Below the pieces are notes generated by a model. It did not search any database, had not been told where the DNA came from, and saw only the letters and a list, made by a program, of their open reading frames with translations. A program made the translations under genes and the position numbers. Of a stretch of DNA of 64,000 bases, positions 9,353 through 16,711 are shown one piece after another (position 1 is the first letter of the stretch; each line of letters begins with the position of its first letter). This DNA comes from Pyrinomonadaceae bacterium (lineage in GTDB: Bacteria; Acidobacteriota; Blastocatellia; Pyrinomonadales; Pyrinomonadaceae), in the NCBI GenBank assembly GCA_028284415.1, contig JANQRU010000001.1:372001-436000 (forward strand). Direction: 5' to 3'.

Positions 9353-9967
9353 TTATATATACCAAGTAGTTACAGCGTATCTACTACCAAAAGTTACTGG
9401 TGTAACCTCATGTGCCATATCAGGTAAAAAAGTAATTAACATTCCCGGTTCACTGACAAGTGGATAGCCAAATTTACCGAAAATTTCATTTTTAATTAAA
9501 CCGTGAAAGGTGAGATTTCCGCCACAATATGAACCTTCTTTTTCAACTGATGATTCTTCATTCAAAAAAACAATTACAGATACTTTTCTTTGTCTTAAAA
9601 AATCAGCAGCATTTTCCTGTAAGTTAGAATCAACATGCATTTTGTAGTAATCGCCTGTTTCATAAATAGAGTATTTGGGCGGTTGTATTGCTTTCAAGTC
9701 TAAATCATAATGGTCTGCAATTTGTGGCATCAGGTTCTGCAATTTTTCAACTATTGTTCTGTTTAATACTTCAGGGAATCGCGTTACCTCAAAACGCTTT
9801 TTAATATTCTCATCTACAATCTCTTCATTTGATCCTTGTTCCACAAAAGTGCCTTGTTTTCTTGGGGCTTCTGAGATTTCCTTGCAAAGTTCATCACAAA
9901 AATTGTGGTCAAGAAAATCCTTAACCGCAAATAATCCATATTGTTCGAAAAATTCGGCTGTTGGCAT
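9353..9967 (-). CDS. 2OG-Fe(II) oxygenase paired with PqqD-knottin protein 2
   Basis: A 204-residue paralogue of the oxygenase at 8094-8726, with the same layout: GLFAVKDFLD near the start, H111-x-D113 (KMHVDS), H186 (MAHEV), R196 (GSRYAV). These are the Fe(II) and 2-oxoglutarate ligands of the prolyl-4-hydroxylase-like branch. I placed the start at the ATG at 9967, one base after the stop of the PqqD-knottin 2 gene; an in-frame TTG at 9982 inside that gene is less likely. Coupled translation points to a shared task with the upstream peptide protein, presumably hydroxylation of its Cys-rich tail or another component; the sequence alone does not prove this. Confidence 0.88.
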   Translation of the reverse strand: MPTAEFFEQYGLFAVKDFLDHNFCDELCKEISEAPRKQGTFVEQGSNEEIVDENIKKRFEVTRFPEVLNRTIVEKLQNLMPQIADHYDLDLKAIQPPKYSIYETGDYYKMHVDSNLQENAADFLRQRKVSVIVFLNEESSVEKEGSYCGGNLTFHGLIKNEIFGKFGYPLVSEPGMLITFLPDMAHEVTPVTFGSRYAVTTWYI

Positions 9968-9968
9968 T

Positions 9969-10487
9969 TTAGTCTGGTGCAACTAAGTCACAAGAGTTAC
10001 CCTCAAAAGCATTACAAACTAGTCCAGGACAACAAGCAATTGGATTACCAAGACAAGGCGATTCTTCTGGTAAACAGCTTAGCATTTGTGCATTTGTAGG
10101 AGTAACAAGTGACATAACCATCGGAATAGCTACAGCAGGTAAAGCATATTTAAGTAAAACTTTTCTTCTTGACAGACTATCAAATTCATTTTTTTCAACA
10201 CCTTCCTCAATCAAGTCTGACTTTTTTAACTCTGAAAGAGCTAAAAACACGAGATCATCATCTACTTTTATCTTGAGTGTTTTTGATAGCTCATCTTTAA
10301 TCTCTTGAAAATTTGTTTTTCCATCACAATATTTCCAAATCAAGGACATTGTTGAATTGAGGTGATGAGCATTTTCATTTTTCATATCATAGACCAATGT
10401 TTCATCACCTGTATCTTGAATCACTAAATCAACTGTTCTTCCTTTAGGCAAAACTCTGTCATCACTATTTATTATAGTTGGGGACAT
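9969..10487 (-). CDS. PqqD domain-Tat segment-cystine-knot-like peptide fusion 2
   Basis: A 172-residue paralogue of the protein at 8729-9256. The PqqD-like part (residues 12-100) reads GDETLVYDMKNENAHHLN then CDGKTN. It is followed by SRRKVLLK (twin Arg at 107-108), which fits the Tat consensus S-R-R-x-hydrophobic-L-x-K well. The hydrophobic run ends at TNA/Q (residue 133). The 39-residue tail has cysteines 138, 145, 152, 153, 158 and 166, spaced C-x6-C-x6-CC-x4-C-x7-C. AAGGAG lies 8 bases before the ATG. A dedicated oxygenase gene follows after one base. I infer a pre-pro-peptide whose PqqD part stays in the cytosol side and whose tail is released outside. Confidence 0.85.
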   Translation of the reverse strand: MSPTIINSDDRVLPKGRTVDLVIQDTGDETLVYDMKNENAHHLNSTMSLIWKYCDGKTNFQEIKDELSKTLKIKVDDDLVFLALSELKKSDLIEEGVEKNEFDSLSRRKVLLKYALPAVAIPMVMSLVTPTNAQMLSCLPEESPCLGNPIACCPGLVCNAFEGNSCDLVAPD

Positions 10488-10517
10488 TTTAGCTACTCCT
10501 TGTTTTTATTTTGGAGA

Positions 10518-10547
10518 AGTTTAGCCTAATTGGTTTTTATCTGTCAA
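10518..10547 (-). promoter_or_regulatory. Putative promoter of the PqqD-knottin 2/oxygenase pair
   Basis: Minus-strand TTGACA (10542-10547) and TAAACT (10518-10523) are separated by 18 bases, about 30 bases upstream of the ATG at 10487. The -35 box is a perfect consensus. It resembles the promoter proposed at 9293-9321. Confidence 0.55.
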
Positions 10548-10598
10548 TAATTTTTTGTTTAAGTTATTGCTTTATTTATAACTTACGTTTCATCAATC

Positions 10599-11123
10599 TT
10601 ATGCATTAATAATTGGTTCACATTGACCTGCCAAATCATTACAAAATAAGCCATTGCAACAAGGCAAGGTTGTTGCTGGATTGCAATTGCTTTCATTTGG
10701 TAAGCAACTACGGGCTAGCAAATTTTGAGCTGGCACAACTAAAGACATAACTAAAGGAATAGCCACAGTTGGCAGTGCATAATTAAACAAAACTTTTCTT
10801 CTAGACAGTTTTGTATAATTTTCTTTAGATACTTTTTCTTCTAATAAATTAGCTTTCTCTAATTCATTCAGAGCTACCCAAATAAAATCATTTTCAATAT
10901 TTTTATTCAGATGTTCATTTAAAATCAACTGCATTTCATTCGTGTTTGTTTTTCCATCACAATGATTCCAAACAATTGAAACTGTTTCATTTAAATGATG
11001 TGCTTTTTCATTTTCTAAGTCATAAACTAAAGTCTCATTATTTGACTCCTGTACGACTATTTCTTTACTTCTCGCTTTTGGCAAAATTAAATCTGTTCCT
11101 TGCTCTACATTTTTATCAAACAT
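10599..11123 (-). CDS. PqqD domain-Tat segment-cystine-knot-like peptide fusion 3 (no paired oxygenase)
   Basis: A 174-residue member of the same family. The start is set by a strong GGGAGGA six bases before the ATG at 11123; the frame is open a further 28 codons upstream but without such a site. The PqqD-like domain (ETLVYDLENEKAHHLN, CDGKTN) is followed by SRRKVLFN (Arg 108-109) and a hydrophobic segment. The segment ends less cleanly than in its paralogues (PAQNLLARS). The tail has cysteines 140, 147, 155, 156, 161 and 168, spaced C-x6-C-x7-CC-x4-C-x6-C, the closest of the set to animal knottin toxins in spacing. No oxygenase gene follows; it may share one encoded nearby. A palindrome lies between its likely promoter and the ATG. 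Confidence 0.85.
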   Translation of the reverse strand: MFDKNVEQGTDLILPKARSKEIVVQESNNETLVYDLENEKAHHLNETVSIVWNHCDGKTNTNEMQLILNEHLNKNIENDFIWVALNELEKANLLEEKVSKENYTKLSRRKVLFNYALPTVAIPLVMSLVVPAQNLLARSCLPNESNCNPATTLPCCNGLFCNDLAGQCEPIINA

Positions 11124-11148
11124 AGATTCCTCCCAAAAAAATTTAGTT

Positions 11149-11162
11149 TTGTATCGATACAA
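11149..11162. promoter_or_regulatory. 14-bp perfect palindrome upstream of PqqD-knottin 3
   Basis: TTGTATCGATACAA is a perfect inverted repeat lying 26-39 bases upstream of the ATG at 11123. Its size and place, just before the ribosome-binding site, are those of a repressor operator. I see no second copy beside the other three paralogues. Confidence 0.4.
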
Positions 11163-11275
11163 CTTTTTGAACGGAATCACTTTTATTTCTTGCAGGTAAG
11201 TTATCAAAGATTCAATTGGCAGGCTTCGGATGGGTATGAAGATAAAGAGTGAAAATGTGAGGATGGTCTTTTTTA

Positions 11276-11316
11276 TTACTCTTCAACTAAACAATTTTAC
11301 TCTTTAACTAAACAAT
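11276..11316. repeat. Two-copy 21-bp tandem direct repeat
   Basis: TTACTCTTCAACTAAACAAT (11276-11295) and TTACTCTTTAACTAAACAAT (11297-11316) differ at one base and repeat with a 21-bp period, two helical turns. They lie between PqqD-knottin genes 3 and 4, so could serve as a protein-binding array or be residue of local duplication. Confidence 0.6.
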
Positions 11317-11339
11317 AGGATGCAGATTTCAAAAAATAA

Positions 11340-11906
11340 TCAAGCAACACACATATTATTTACACAAGTTGGAAATACTGGATCTGTACAATCTGAGTCA
11401 CTTGTGCAAACTATCGGTGAAGCTGAGCAACAATTATTAATGCAAAAAGGGCGGGCGGGGTCTAAGCAATCTGCGTCAGTTGTGCAAACTGTGCTTTGAC
11501 AGCTTGTGGTTTGAGCAGGTGTAGGCGCAGCTAATGACAATACTATGGGCAAAGCAATGGTTGGTAATGCATAATTCAATAAAACACTTCTTCGCGTAAC
11601 TTTGTTTTCTAATTCAAATCTAGTCTCTAACAAACTAGATTCATACAACTCATTTAAAGCTAAACTAACGAAATCAATGTCTATTTTGGTGTTCAGTTTT
11701 TCAGTCAGTAATTTAACAATTTGATTTAGATTTGTGTTTCCATCACAACGATTCCATACAAAAGCCACAGTCTCGTTTAAATTGTGTGCCTTATTTGATT
11801 TCAGATCATAAACGAGAGTTTCATTTTTCAAAGATTGCACCACTAAATCTTTTGTTCTAGATTTTGGTAAAGTCAGATTTCCCGTATCTTCACTTAAGAA
11901 TTTCAT
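11340..11906 (-). CDS. PqqD domain-Tat segment-Cys-rich tail fusion 4 (divergent tail)
   Basis: A 188-residue paralogue whose first 135 residues match the other three: LPKSRTKDLVVQ, ETLVYDLKSNKAHNLN, CDGNTN, then TRRSVLLN (Arg 105-106) and a hydrophobic run ending TPA/Q. The 57-residue tail is different: ten cysteines arranged as two copies of a motif C-T-x-D-x-D-C-x-D-P-x-x-P-x-C-x-N-N. The copies start near residues 141 and 167. This replaces the C-C-CC-C-C pattern and recalls short Cys repeats of secreted bacterial proteins. An AGGAG site precedes the ATG. There is no paired oxygenase. It is the first gene of the cluster in transcription order. Confidence 0.83.
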   Translation of the reverse strand: MKFLSEDTGNLTLPKSRTKDLVVQSLKNETLVYDLKSNKAHNLNETVAFVWNRCDGNTNLNQIVKLLTEKLNTKIDIDFVSLALNELYESSLLETRFELENKVTRRSVLLNYALPTIALPIVLSLAAPTPAQTTSCQSTVCTTDADCLDPARPFCINNCCSASPIVCTSDSDCTDPVFPTCVNNMCVA

Positions 11907-12033
11907 GATAGATTTTCTCCTAATTATTAGTTTTCAATTTAGTAAGCGAACTTAAAGCAAAAAAACCATCAAAAATTTCGGTAACACAAAGAATTTTTTT
12001 CAAACACGATGATTTTGTGAGTGTTCTAAATGC

Positions 12034-12063
12034 TTGACAGAGAATAATGAATTTCGATAACTT
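12034..12063 (+). promoter_or_regulatory. Putative promoter of tRNA-Val
   Basis: A consensus -35 TTGACA (12034-12039) is followed 18 bases later by TAACTT (12058-12063), about 30 bases before the mature tRNA. The -10 is weak but has the same TAA-x-x-T form as those before the PqqD-knottin genes. Confidence 0.5.
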
Positions 12064-12094
12064 ATAGGTTCGCTTTATTGTTGGCGGAAAGTGT

Positions 12095-12169
<75 letters not shown>

Positions 12170-12202
12170 AGTTTCATAATTTTGGTAAGATGCTAGAAAA
12201 GA

Positions 12203-12283
12203 ACTTTGTTACAAAAGAAACAACTACGACGTGCTTCTAAGCACGTAAAACTCGCATTGTATTTCTACATTGCACAACAAAGT
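12203..12283 (+). promoter_or_regulatory. Candidate structured leader between tRNA-Val and thrS
   Basis: ACTTTGTT (12203-12210) can pair with AACAAAGT (12276-12283), enclosing a perfect 8-bp hairpin ACGTGCTT/AAGCACGT (12229-12236 with 12239-12246). I see no T-box consensus and no terminal T-run, so this is not a T-box riboswitch. It may be a tRNA-processing structure or a ThrS-binding leader. The rest of the gap to 12437 shows nothing clear. Confidence 0.35.
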
Positions 12284-12437
12284 CGCTCTTATCAGATCAG
12301 ATCAATTGAAGTAGTTGGTAGTTAATTGTAAAAAACAAATTATTACCTATATATTCCGAGAACGGCTTTGTATTCTTAAGGTTGGCTTTTGTGTCATTTA
12401 ATAAGCAGTAATAAAGATATTTACAATTAACAAAAAG

Positions 12438-14405
12438 ATGAGTGAAATAAATATAAAATACGGCGAAAATTCGAGAACTTTCTCGGATTCAGTTTCAGTT
12501 TTGGACGCAATCAAAGCATTTGACCGTAAAGCTTCAAGAAAAGCTTTAGCGGCGAAAGTGAATGGTGAAGAATTCGACCTAAATAGAGAAATTACTGACA
12601 CAGATGAGGTAATTTCTATTGAGCCAATTTTACCTGACACAAGAGATGGATTGGAGGTGCTGCGTCATTCGACCGCACATTTACTAGCGGCGGCGGTCTT
12701 AGACTTGTACCCGGGAACGAAGCTTGGTATTGGTCCGGCACTTCTCGATGATCCTAGATATGGTTTTTTCTATGATGTAATTACACCAGAACCTTTGTCA
12801 GAGGATGACCTTCCGAAAATTGAGAAGCGTATGCAGCAAATGGCAAAGCAAAATCTTAAATATCGCCGTGAAATAGTCGAAAAAGCACAAATATTAGATA
12901 TATTCAAAGATCGTAAAGAGCCGCTTAAATGTGAGTTGATAGATGAAAAGGTCGAAAGCGATGCAAGCATTTATTATATAGATAATTCACCTTTTATAGA
13001 TTTTTGTCTCGGACCTCATGTTCCACATACGGGAAAACTAAAAGCGTTTAAGCTTTTGGCAATTTCCGGTGCCTATTGGAAAGGTGATTCTGAACGTGAC
13101 CAGATGCAACGCATTTACGGAACAGCTTTTTTCTCACATGAAGAACTGCAAAACTGGATCAATCAGAGAAAAGAAGCTGCTAAACGTGACCATCGAAAAA
13201 TTGGGCAAGAATTAGATCTATTTTCAATTCAAGATGATTATGGACAAGGATTGATCCTCTGGCATCCGAAAGGCGGAATAGTACGTATGGAAATGGAGAA
13301 TTTCTTGAAAGAAAAACTCCAAGAATATGGCTACAGCTTTGTTTACACGCCACACATTGCGAAACGTGGTTTATGGAAAGTAAGCGGTCACGAAGAAAGC
13401 TATGCAGACGGTATGTTTGCTCCAACGACCATCGAAGAAGAAGAATTTCGGCTCAAGCCTATGAATTGCCCTTTTCACGTAGGAATATACAAATCAAGAC
13501 CTCGTTCTTACAGAGAATTACCACAAAGATATTCTGAAATGGGAACGGTTTATCGGGCTGAACTTTCCGGTACGTTACATGGCTTAATGCGTGTGCGCGG
13601 ATTTACAGTTGATGACGCACACCTTTTTGTCCGTGAAGATCAGGTTCAGAAAGAGGTCAGCGATTGCCTAGACTTTGCCATTGAAGTTTTTGAAACTTAT
13701 GGTTTTGACAAAGTGAATTTCGAGCTTTCTGTTCGTGGTGCCGCTGAGAACAAAAAATACTTGGGTGAAGATAAGGATTGGGAAAATGCTGAATCCTATC
13801 TGGCAAACGCATTGAATGAAAGAAACATCAATTATGAGAGAATTGAAGGTGAAGCTGCATTTTACGGACCCAAGATAGATATTAAAGTTGAGGATGCAAT
13901 CGGTAGAATCTGGCAACTTGGGACGATACAGGTTGATTTTAATCTACCTGAAAGATTTGATTTAAATTATAAGGGTGAAAATAATGAACTTCATCGTCCA
14001 TTTATGATTCACAGAGCATTATTTGGTTCTGTCGAACGATTCTTTGGAGTTTTGGTTGAACATTTTGCTGGTGCTTTCCCATTTTGGATGTCACCTGTCC
14101 AAATTGCGGTTTTACCTATCACTGACAGAATTAATGAATATGCTGAAAGCATTGTAAAACAGTTAAAACAAGCTGGATTTCGTGTTGAATTAAACTCTAG
14201 AAGTGATAAAATCGGTGCCAAGATTCGAGAAGCAACAATTTCAAAAGTTCCCTATATGCTCATATTGGGGGATAAAGAGCTTGAAGAAGGAAAGGTTGCT
14301 GTTCGTGATAGAACAAAAGGCGACTTAGGAGCTTTTTCAATTGAAGATTTTATAGAAAAAATAAACAAATTTAGAGAATCCAGAGCCTTAAAAGGTGATT
14401 TTTAA
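12438..14405 (+). CDS. thrS: Threonyl-tRNA synthetase
   Basis: Charges tRNA-Thr with threonine and edits mischarged serine. The 655 residues contain the expected order: TGS domain (1-60), editing domain with HSTAHLLAAA (about residue 76), and a class II catalytic core. The core has the zinc cysteine in LKPMNCPFH, motif 2 YRAELSGTLHGLMRVRGFT, and motif 3 near HRALFGSVERF. An anticodon-binding domain (about 545-650) follows. The start ATG is preceded by an A-rich region without a clear ribosome site. It heads the translation gene run thrS-infC-rpmI-rplT-pheS, the common bacterial order. Confidence 0.98.
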   Translation: MSEINIKYGENSRTFSDSVSVLDAIKAFDRKASRKALAAKVNGEEFDLNREITDTDEVISIEPILPDTRDGLEVLRHSTAHLLAAAVLDLYPGTKLGIGPALLDDPRYGFFYDVITPEPLSEDDLPKIEKRMQQMAKQNLKYRREIVEKAQILDIFKDRKEPLKCELIDEKVESDASIYYIDNSPFIDFCLGPHVPHTGKLKAFKLLAISGAYWKGDSERDQMQRIYGTAFFSHEELQNWINQRKEAAKRDHRKIGQELDLFSIQDDYGQGLILWHPKGGIVRMEMENFLKEKLQEYGYSFVYTPHIAKRGLWKVSGHEESYADGMFAPTTIEEEEFRLKPMNCPFHVGIYKSRPRSYRELPQRYSEMGTVYRAELSGTLHGLMRVRGFTVDDAHLFVREDQVQKEVSDCLDFAIEVFETYGFDKVNFELSVRGAAENKKYLGEDKDWENAESYLANALNERNINYERIEGEAAFYGPKIDIKVEDAIGRIWQLGTIQVDFNLPERFDLNYKGENNELHRPFMIHRALFGSVERFFGVLVEHFAGAFPFWMSPVQIAVLPITDRINEYAESIVKQLKQAGFRVELNSRSDKIGAKIREATISKVPYMLILGDKELEEGKVAVRDRTKGDLGAFSIEDFIEKINKFRESRALKGDF

Positions 14406-14457
14406 TTAGTTAAAAATATAGTTTGGATTACTTAGTAAAAGATACGGAGGTAGAAAA

Positions 14458-15009
14458 ATAGCTAGAAGATATAACAGAAATCGCGGAAGAAGATTTCGTG
14501 GACCAAAACACCGCACAAATGAAAGAATTCGTGTTCCGGCTGTTCGTGTAATTGATGAAAACGGTGAACAAGTTGGGATTATGGATACGCGTGATGCAGT
14601 TTCAAAAGCCCGTGAAATAGGACTTGATTTAGTCGAAATTGCACCAAAGGCAAAACCGCCAGTTTGTAAGATAATTGATTATGGCAAGTTTCTTTATGAA
14701 GAAAAGAAAAAGAAACAGGAAGCAAAGAAAAAGCAGACCACTATACAGGTCAAAGAAATCAAATTCAGACCTGCTACTGATGACCATGATTACAGTTATC
14801 GAATGAAGCGTGCCAGAGGTTGGATCGAAGATGGTTCAAAAGTAAGGGCTACAATTTCTTTTCGCGGCAGAGAGATGTCCCACCGGGAATTGGGTGCGGC
14901 TATGTTGAAAAGATTACAAAAAGACTTGGAAGATATAGCTGAGGTGGAAGTTAGACCTAAAATGGAAGGCTATCAAATGTTCATCATTTTAGTACCAATG
15001 AAAAGCTAA
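14458..15009 (+). CDS. infC: Translation initiation factor IF-3, apparent AUA start
   Basis: IF-3 binds the 30S subunit, checks the start codon and keeps subunits apart. The homologous reading begins ARRYNRNRGRRFRGPKHR at 14461, directly after an ATA codon at 14458. GGAGGT (14446-14451) sits ideally upstream. In-frame there is no ATG, GTG or TTG between the upstream TAG (14419) and this point; the first ATG is 41 codons later (14581), inside the N-terminal domain. AUA is therefore the likely start, as the AUU start of enterobacterial infC allows IF-3 to limit its own synthesis. The resulting 183 residues match the family, including the signature region KPPVCKIIDYGKF. Confidence 0.93.
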   Translation: MARRYNRNRGRRFRGPKHRTNERIRVPAVRVIDENGEQVGIMDTRDAVSKAREIGLDLVEIAPKAKPPVCKIIDYGKFLYEEKKKKQEAKKKQTTIQVKEIKFRPATDDHDYSYRMKRARGWIEDGSKVRATISFRGREMSHRELGAAMLKRLQKDLEDIAEVEVRPKMEGYQMFIILVPMKS

Positions 15010-15018
15010 ATTTATTTT

Positions 15019-15906
15019 ATGAAAATTATAAAATTACAATTTGCATTACTAATTCTTTTATTATCTACACTGAGTTTTGCTCAGTCGTCTGATACATCTG
15101 AAGTAGTAAAAAGAATTAACGATAAATTTAGTTCTATCACCAAAGGTGCTGACTCATTAGAGAGGGGTGAAGCTATCAGAAAAAAGTTGGAAATGTTGAG
15201 AGTGAAATACTCTTACATCCCTTTTACTGTAAAATCTTCCGATAATGAGCTGACTGGATGGAATATAGTAGCTGAAATTAACAGCCCAGGTGCCACACAA
15301 ACACTTATGATTGGTGCTCATTATGACAGAGTTACCAAAGGCATAGGTGCTGTTGATAATGCATCAGGCTCAATAGCAATTTTGGAACTATTGAAGAACT
15401 TTAAGAAAGTTCCACTGAAAAATCATAACTTAAAAGTAGCATTTTGGGACTTGGAAGAACGAGGTTTACTTGGTGCAAGAGATTATGTAAAAAGTAATTC
15501 TACTGAACTACCTGAGATTTACATTAACTTTGATGTATTCGGATATGGTGACACATTGTGGTTATGGACTGAAGACACAAACTCTGCTTTCGCAAGCACT
15601 TTTGATAAGACTTCTAAGGAGCAGAAATTTTCAGCAATTGTTAGCAATAAATATCCACCAAGCGATCATTTAGCTTTTGCTCCGACTAAAACACAGAGTT
15701 ATTCATTTAGTTTGTTAAACAAAAACGAAATAGGAAATCTGACCAGATTATTAAACCGGGAACAACTTAAACCTGACGAATTTCCTGAAGTTATAAGAAT
15801 TATCCATACTGAAAATGATAATTTAGAAAAAGTTAAAGCGGAAGATATAGCTAAAGCTTTGCCAGTAATCGAGGCAGCAATCCGCAATTTAGATATTCAA
15901 AAATAG
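15019..15906 (+). CDS. Secreted M28-family zinc aminopeptidase
   Basis: A 295-residue exported peptidase with signal peptide (residues 1-21, ending SFAQ). The M28 co-catalytic zinc ligands are visible: H101 in GAHYD, D113 in VDNASG, the general-base/ligand pair E146-E147 in DLEERG, D172, and H217 in PPSDHLAF. Family members remove N-terminal residues from peptides. It sits between infC and rpmI, with gaps of about 10 bases on both sides, which is not the usual neighbourhood for a peptidase. It is presumably transcribed with the ribosomal genes. The substrate range cannot be read from the sequence. Confidence 0.9.
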   Translation: MKIIKLQFALLILLLSTLSFAQSSDTSEVVKRINDKFSSITKGADSLERGEAIRKKLEMLRVKYSYIPFTVKSSDNELTGWNIVAEINSPGATQTLMIGAHYDRVTKGIGAVDNASGSIAILELLKNFKKVPLKNHNLKVAFWDLEERGLLGARDYVKSNSTELPEIYINFDVFGYGDTLWLWTEDTNSAFASTFDKTSKEQKFSAIVSNKYPPSDHLAFAPTKTQSYSFSLLNKNEIGNLTRLLNREQLKPDEFPEVIRIIHTENDNLEKVKAEDIAKALPVIEAAIRNLDIQK

Positions 15907-15919
15907 GAAGTATAAAATT

Positions 15920-16123
15920 ATGCCAAAATTAAAAACACATAAAGGTGCACAAAAGCGTTTTCGCAAGACCGCAACAGGTAAATTCAAACGCGGAAAATCA
16001 CATGCACGACACATATTAACGAAGAAATCTACTAAGAGAAAAAGAAAATTAGATATTGACACCTATGTAGCAAAAGCTGACCAAAAATTGGTCGAAGAAA
16101 TGTTACCCTACGGTAGAAAATAG
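15920..16123 (+). CDS. rpmI: 50S ribosomal protein L35
   Basis: A 67-residue, very basic protein with the family opening [21 protein letters not shown] and the [15 protein letters not shown] stretch. It is a structural protein of the large subunit. A GGAAG site lies before the ATG, and rplT follows after a structured 119-base gap. Confidence 0.98.
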   Translation: MPKLKTHKGAQKRFRKTATGKFKRGKSHARHILTKKSTKRKRKLDIDTYVAKADQKLVEEMLPYGRK

Positions 16124-16136
16124 TATCAGAAAATAG

Positions 16137-16215
16137 AAAGGCAAAAGGTTGAAGGTAAAGCTTATTTACCATTCGTCTTAATAATTTATTTTTTTACTTT
16201 TACCCTTTTGCCTTT
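16137..16215 (+). promoter_or_regulatory. Structured rpmI-rplT intergenic RNA, candidate L20 control element
   Basis: AAAGGCAAAAGG (16137-16148) pairs perfectly over 12 bases with CCTTTTGCCTTT (16204-16215). Inside lies a second hairpin, GGTAAA (16154-16159) with TTTACC (about 16165-16170). The base of the stem ends just before the rplT ribosome site AAAGGAG. L20 represses its own operon in several bacteria by binding mRNA, so this may be such a site; a weak attenuator is the alternative. Confidence 0.5.
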
Positions 16216-16242
16216 TGATTGACTGAAAGGAGTGAATAAAAA

Positions 16243-16620
16243 ATGCCAAGAGCAAAACGCGGAAATAAACGCTTAAAGAAACGCAAAAAGTATTTATCCT
16301 TAGCGAAAGGATATAGAGGAACGAAGTCAAAACTCTATCGTTCAGCTAAGGAATCTGTTGAAAAAGGTTTGCAGTATGCTTACGTTGGAAGAAAGCGTAA
16401 GAAACGTGATTTCAGAAGACTTTGGATTGTTAGAATCAATGCGGCTGCACGCCAGCATGGAATGAGCTATTCTCAATTTATGCACGGTGTAAAATTAGCT
16501 GAAATTGAAATTGATCGTAAGATTCTTGCTGACCTTGCTGTTAAACAGCCTGAAGCCTTCGAAGCAATAGCTGGTAAAGCAAAAGATGCTTTAGAAAACA
16601 AACCAAACGCAACAGCGTAA
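16243..16620 (+). CDS. rplT: 50S ribosomal protein L20
   Basis: A 125-residue early-assembly protein of the large subunit, and in many bacteria a translational repressor of the infC-rpmI-rplT genes. Typical stretches are [37 protein letters not shown] and the [12 protein letters not shown] block. An AAAGGAG site precedes the ATG by nine bases. The structured gap upstream is the obvious place for feedback control. Confidence 0.98.
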   Translation: MPRAKRGNKRLKKRKKYLSLAKGYRGTKSKLYRSAKESVEKGLQYAYVGRKRKKRDFRRLWIVRINAAARQHGMSYSQFMHGVKLAEIEIDRKILADLAVKQPEAFEAIAGKAKDALENKPNATA

Positions 16621-16711
16621 GTTCATACATTGCAAGAATTTACAACACAGACAAATTCAATTCTTGAGTTTGTCTGTGTTATTATTTGGAAGTTAAATTT
16701 CATATAAAAAA

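Noticed and set aside
8094-11906. PQQ biosynthesis cluster
   Set aside because: PqqD-like domains are present, but there is no PqqA peptide, PqqB, PqqC or radical-SAM PqqE, and the domains are fused to exported Cys-rich tails.
12203-12283. T-box riboswitch before thrS
   Set aside because: The T-box sequence, specifier loop and terminator/antiterminator pair are not found.
14581-15009. Short IF-3 starting at the first ATG
   Set aside because: It would lack 41 conserved N-terminal codons for which the frame is open and preceded by an ideal ribosome site.
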